Translations under genes and position numbers: made by a program
From: Pseudobowmanella sp964228145
GTDB taxonomy: Bacteria > Pseudomonadota > Gammaproteobacteria > Enterobacterales > Alteromonadaceae
Direction: 5' to 3'
NCBI GenBank assembly: GCA_964228145.1
Contig: CAXQZJ010000099.1
Location: forward strand, 1 to 8,629
DNA: 8,629 nt
Notes under the pieces: generated by a model
The model's input: only the letters and a program-made list of their open reading frames with translations
What the model was told of the DNA's origin: nothing
The model's database searches: none
Part shown: positions 6,070 to 8,629 of the stretch, in pieces
Position numbering within the stretch: the first letter of the stretch is position 1
Layout of the letters: each line of letters starts with the position of its first letter

Positions 6070-6085
6070 ATGCGGAAAAGTTAAC

Positions 6086-7987
6086 ATGTATCAAAAATCT
6101 CTTTTAAGTCTGGCCGTGCTGGCCAGCGCTAGCGCGTTTGCGCAATCTTCCTCGATTGAAACCATCAGCGTCACTGGCGCAAGAACGCCAACACCGGCCA
6201 ACCAAATTGCTACCCAGATAACGGTTATTAATGAACAGCAAATTCGCCAATCCGGGTTGGTGTTCGTGGCTGATTTATTGCGGATGCAACCCGGTTTTGC
6301 TGTGTCCAGCTCTGGCGGGCCTGGTGCCTTGACTGAGGTCAGGGTACGGGGCGCGGAAACCAATCACCTGCTGGTATTGATTGATGGTGTGGCCGTTAAT
6401 GATATTGGTCAGGGCGGGTTAGTCGACTTTGGTCTGTTAACCCTTGATGATGTGGTGTCGATTGAAATTCTAAAAGGCCCGCAAAGTGCGTTGTGGGGTA
6501 GCGGTGCGGTGGCGGGAGTCATTAGTATTCAAACCCGCGGTGGGCAAAATCAACGTCTGAGTCTCGAAGCCGGTAGCAACAATACGCAGCGGGCAGGGCT
6601 TAACTTGTCCCATGCCAGCGAGCAACTTCAGTGGGGCCTGAATGCCAGCTGGTATGACACAGACGGAGACAACATTTCAGCTCAGGGTAATGAAGATGAT
6701 GGCCATCAGAATGCCACTGTGAATGGACATGTTGCGTATCAAATCAACCCGCAACACCGCCTCAGCGCCAGTGTTCGCCAACGCATTTCCTCCAGTGAGT
6801 TTGACGCTAGTGACTTTACTACCGGCCTGCCAGCAGATGCGTTACAACATTCAGATGCACTGCAGCAAGGGGCTAACCTAAGCTGGCAATGGCAGAGCCA
6901 TCCTGAATTTACGCAGCAACTAGAGTGGCAATGGAATAATAATGAAAATAATGCCTTTAGTGATGGCCAGGCGAACGGTCAGAATCACAGCAAGTTAAGT
7001 AAATGGGTGTGGCAGGGTAGCTGGCAGTATCGTCAGCATGGTCAGGCTAATTTGGCGTTTGAGCAGGCGGATTCGCGATTTATTCAACGCGGAGACGTGG
7101 ACTTTTTTGGCGACCCTAACCAAGATTTAGAAAATCGCACCCGCTCTGTGATAGTCGATGTTCATGATCGTCTGAGTGAGGATTGGATATGGTCGGTGAG
7201 TGGTCGCCATGACAACAACGATGAATTTGAAAGTAGTCAAAGTTACCGGTTGGGTTTGAAAGGGCAATTGTCCCCGACCCTGTCTGTTTGGCTGAGTCAG
7301 GGTAAAGCGGTTAAGAATCCTACCTTTGTGGAACGGTTTGGTTACTACGCAACCGGCCTTTATCCTTTTATCGGTAACCCCAACTTGAAACCTGAGACTA
7401 GCCTGAGCCGTGAAGTGGGTTTGAACTGGCAATGGGCTCAGCACAGTAGCTTGGAAGTGAGTGTGTTTGACGCGCGACTGGATAGCGAAATTGATGGTTT
7501 CTATTATTCATCTGAGCTAATGGCAACGACAGCAATAAACCGTCCTCAGCAAAGTCATCGAAATGGTATTGAAGTTTCCCTGGACGGGCAGTGGCAAGGC
7601 GTGGATTATGGCGCAAGTTACACTTATCTGGACGCTGATGAAACCGACGCTGCGGGTGTTGTTCAGCAAGAGTTAAGACGAGCCATGCATACTGGTAGCA
7701 TAAGCCTGAGTAAACGTTGGTTACAAGACAGGCTCACAACGACCGCATTGGCCAGCTATACAGGCACCCATGCTGACTTGTTTTTCCCACCAGCACCCCC
7801 GTATCAGGAACGGGTTGAACTGAACGCCTATTGGTCGGTCAATGTGTCATTGACCTATCAGCTAACAGAGCAGGTGGACGTCAGTTTACGGGCAGAAAAC
7901 CTGTTAAATCACGAATATCAGGATTGGGTCGGATATCAAACCCAATCAAGAAGCGTATTTGCTGGTGTGCGTTATCAGTTTGATTAA
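6086..7987 (+). CDS. btuB: TonB-dependent vitamin B12 receptor BtuB
   Basis: This outer-membrane receptor imports cobalamin using energy from TonB-ExbBD. The 633 residues begin with a signal peptide ending Ala-Phe-Ala at residue 19. The TonB box Glu-Thr-Ile-Ser-Val-Thr (25-30) compares with Asp-Thr-Leu-Val-Val-Thr in E. coli. A plug domain follows (about 35-150) with Val-Arg-Val-Arg-Gly-Ala and Leu-Val-Leu-Ile-Asp-Gly-Val (97-103), then Ile-Leu-Lys-Gly-Pro-Gln-Ser-Ala-Leu-Trp-Gly-Ser. The rest is a 22-strand-type barrel. The TonB-receptor family is certain, and B12 specificity rests mainly on the riboswitch upstream. The final strand reads Arg-Tyr-Gln-Phe-Asp, so the usual terminal Phe is followed by an extra Asp. 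GGA stands 10 bases before the ATG, a moderate ribosome binding site. The gene has its own terminator and appears monocistronic. Confidence 0.93.
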   Translation: MYQKSLLSLAVLASASAFAQSSSIETISVTGARTPTPANQIATQITVINEQQIRQSGLVFVADLLRMQPGFAVSSSGGPGALTEVRVRGAETNHLLVLIDGVAVNDIGQGGLVDFGLLTLDDVVSIEILKGPQSALWGSGAVAGVISIQTRGGQNQRLSLEAGSNNTQRAGLNLSHASEQLQWGLNASWYDTDGDNISAQGNEDDGHQNATVNGHVAYQINPQHRLSASVRQRISSSEFDASDFTTGLPADALQHSDALQQGANLSWQWQSHPEFTQQLEWQWNNNENNAFSDGQANGQNHSKLSKWVWQGSWQYRQHGQANLAFEQADSRFIQRGDVDFFGDPNQDLENRTRSVIVDVHDRLSEDWIWSVSGRHDNNDEFESSQSYRLGLKGQLSPTLSVWLSQGKAVKNPTFVERFGYYATGLYPFIGNPNLKPETSLSREVGLNWQWAQHSSLEVSVFDARLDSEIDGFYYSSELMATTAINRPQQSHRNGIEVSLDGQWQGVDYGASYTYLDADETDAAGVVQQELRRAMHTGSISLSKRWLQDRLTTTALASYTGTHADLFFPPAPPYQERVELNAYWSVNVSLTYQLTEQVDVSLRAENLLNHEYQDWVGYQTQSRSVFAGVRYQFD

Positions 7988-7994
7988 GCGCGAT

Positions 7995-8022
7995 GGGGGG
8001 TGTGGCAGCCACATTCCCCTTT
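7995..8022 (+). terminator. Probable terminator between btuB and dsbA
   Basis: GGGGGGTGTGG (7995-8005) can pair with CCACATTCCCC (8009-8019) across the three-base loop CAG. This gives 11 pairs, two of them G-U, and only three T residues follow. The U-tract is short, so termination may be partial. It begins 8 bases after the btuB stop. Confidence 0.6.
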
Positions 8023-8060
8023 ATGCTAGTCTTTGCACAATTTTATTAGGGGACGTTTCC

Positions 8061-8629
8061 ATGAAGAAGTTTTTTGGCTTATTAAGCTTATGTTTATTGT
8101 TGCCTTTGCAGGCATGTGCGCAAGAGCAGTGGCAAGAAGGTGTTCACTATGAAGTGATCAGCGACAAAGCCGTCGAGAAAAAAGAGGTAATGGAGTTTTT
8201 CTCCTATTGGTGCCCTGCGTGTTTTAATTTTGAAGTGATTGCGAAACAAATCGAGCGCGAGTTGCCTGAAGGTGCAGTGTTTACCAAGGTGCACGTCAAC
8301 TTCATGGGGATGGCAACACCTGAGGTTCAGGAAATGGCGACCCAGGCAATGATGATTGCCCGTGCGCTGAAGCAGGAAAAAGCAGTGAATGAAGCGATTT
8401 TTAACTACATTCACAAGCAGCGTGGCGTGGTTAGTTCGATGGACGATTTAAAGAAAATCTTCGAATTGGCCGGTATCGACAATGCAACATTCGATAAGAC
8501 TGCTCGTAGCTTTGGCGCTAAAACTCTGTTCCGCCAGAACCAAAAATTGCTGGCGGACTACCGCAGTGCGGTGCGTTCAGTCCCGACCTTTATTGTTAAC
8601 GGTAAATACAAGGCGCAATTTTTGCGCGG
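8061..8629 (+). CDS. dsbA: Periplasmic thiol:disulfide oxidoreductase DsbA (3' end outside window)
   Basis: DsbA introduces disulfide bonds into exported proteins and is re-oxidised by DsbB. The frame starts at ATG 8061 with a good AGGGGA 7 bases upstream and is open to the window end (189 residues seen). The thioredoxin active site is Phe-Phe-Ser-Tyr-Trp-Cys-Pro-Ala-Cys (Cys51, Cys54), with Ala where E. coli has His. Val-His-Val-Asn-Phe-Met-Gly (77-83) and the cis-proline loop Ser-Val-Pro-Thr-Phe (Pro175) match DsbA, and Val-Asn-Gly-Lys-Tyr near the end matches E. coli. The signal peptide ends Leu-Gln-Ala-Cys-Ala-Gln, so it could be cut by signal peptidase I after Ala20 or be lipidated at Cys19. 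In E. coli this gene directly follows srkA; here btuB stands between them. About 20 C-terminal residues are probably missing. Confidence 0.93.
   Translation, partial: MKKFFGLLSLCLLLPLQACAQEQWQEGVHYEVISDKAVEKKEVMEFFSYWCPACFNFEVIAKQIERELPEGAVFTKVHVNFMGMATPEVQEMATQAMMIARALKQEKAVNEAIFNYIHKQRGVVSSMDDLKKIFELAGIDNATFDKTARSFGAKTLFRQNQKLLADYRSAVRSVPTFIVNGKYKAQFLR

Noticed and set aside
8022..8060. Promoter for dsbA between the terminator and its ATG
   Set aside because: TATGCT could pass as a -10 box, but the -35 position falls in the terminator stem with no resemblance to consensus. I could not support it.
8094..8414. Long - strand reading frame opposite dsbA
   Set aside because: The + strand encodes DsbA with its CPAC and conserved segments, so the opposite frame is a by-product.

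Overview
The window looks like chromosomal DNA of a marine-type gammaproteobacterium (Alteromonadales or Cellvibrionales-like). The clues are a SrkA protein collinear with E. coli SrkA, a CcoG with the gammaproteobacterial layout, a cobalamin-riboswitch-controlled BtuB-type TonB receptor, and a DsbA. I saw no tRNA, rRNA, CRISPR array or intact insertion sequence. The genus cannot be fixed from this sequence alone.

Left part (1-3070). A 5'-truncated outer-membrane beta-barrel gene on the + strand ends at a clear rho-independent terminator. Facing it on the - strand is a group read right to left: a 120-residue membrane-anchored protein of unknown function, an ExeA/XrtA-associated type AAA ATPase with a C-terminal extension, and a 45-residue single-membrane-segment protein too small for most gene callers. 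The barrel and the ATPase resemble components found near exopolysaccharide/exosortase loci, so the window start may be the edge of such a locus; this is inference. Between the barrel terminator and the 45-residue gene, the - strand holds a reading frame of about 100 codons broken by one in-frame stop, possibly a decayed gene.

Middle part (3071-5810). A divergent intergenic region carries an extended -10 promoter for ccoG, which encodes the copper-reducing assembly factor of cbb3 oxidase. ccoG is tightly coupled (TAATG overlap) to srkA, the stress-response Ser/Thr kinase. No ccoNOP genes are present here.

Right part (5811-8629). A sigma70-like promoter appears to start transcription at the first base of a cobalamin riboswitch. 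The riboswitch precedes btuB, the outer-membrane B12 receptor. A GU-containing hairpin terminator follows, then the 5' part of dsbA, which runs off the window. In E. coli srkA is immediately followed by dsbA in one operon. Here the same two genes flank a self-contained B12 uptake module, so the old pair seems to have been split by riboswitch-btuB.

Nothing here amounts to a clearly new biological system. The most unusual points are the split srkA/dsbA pair, the layered expression platform of the riboswitch, the uncharacterised small membrane proteins beside the ATPase, and a DsbA with a possible lipobox.
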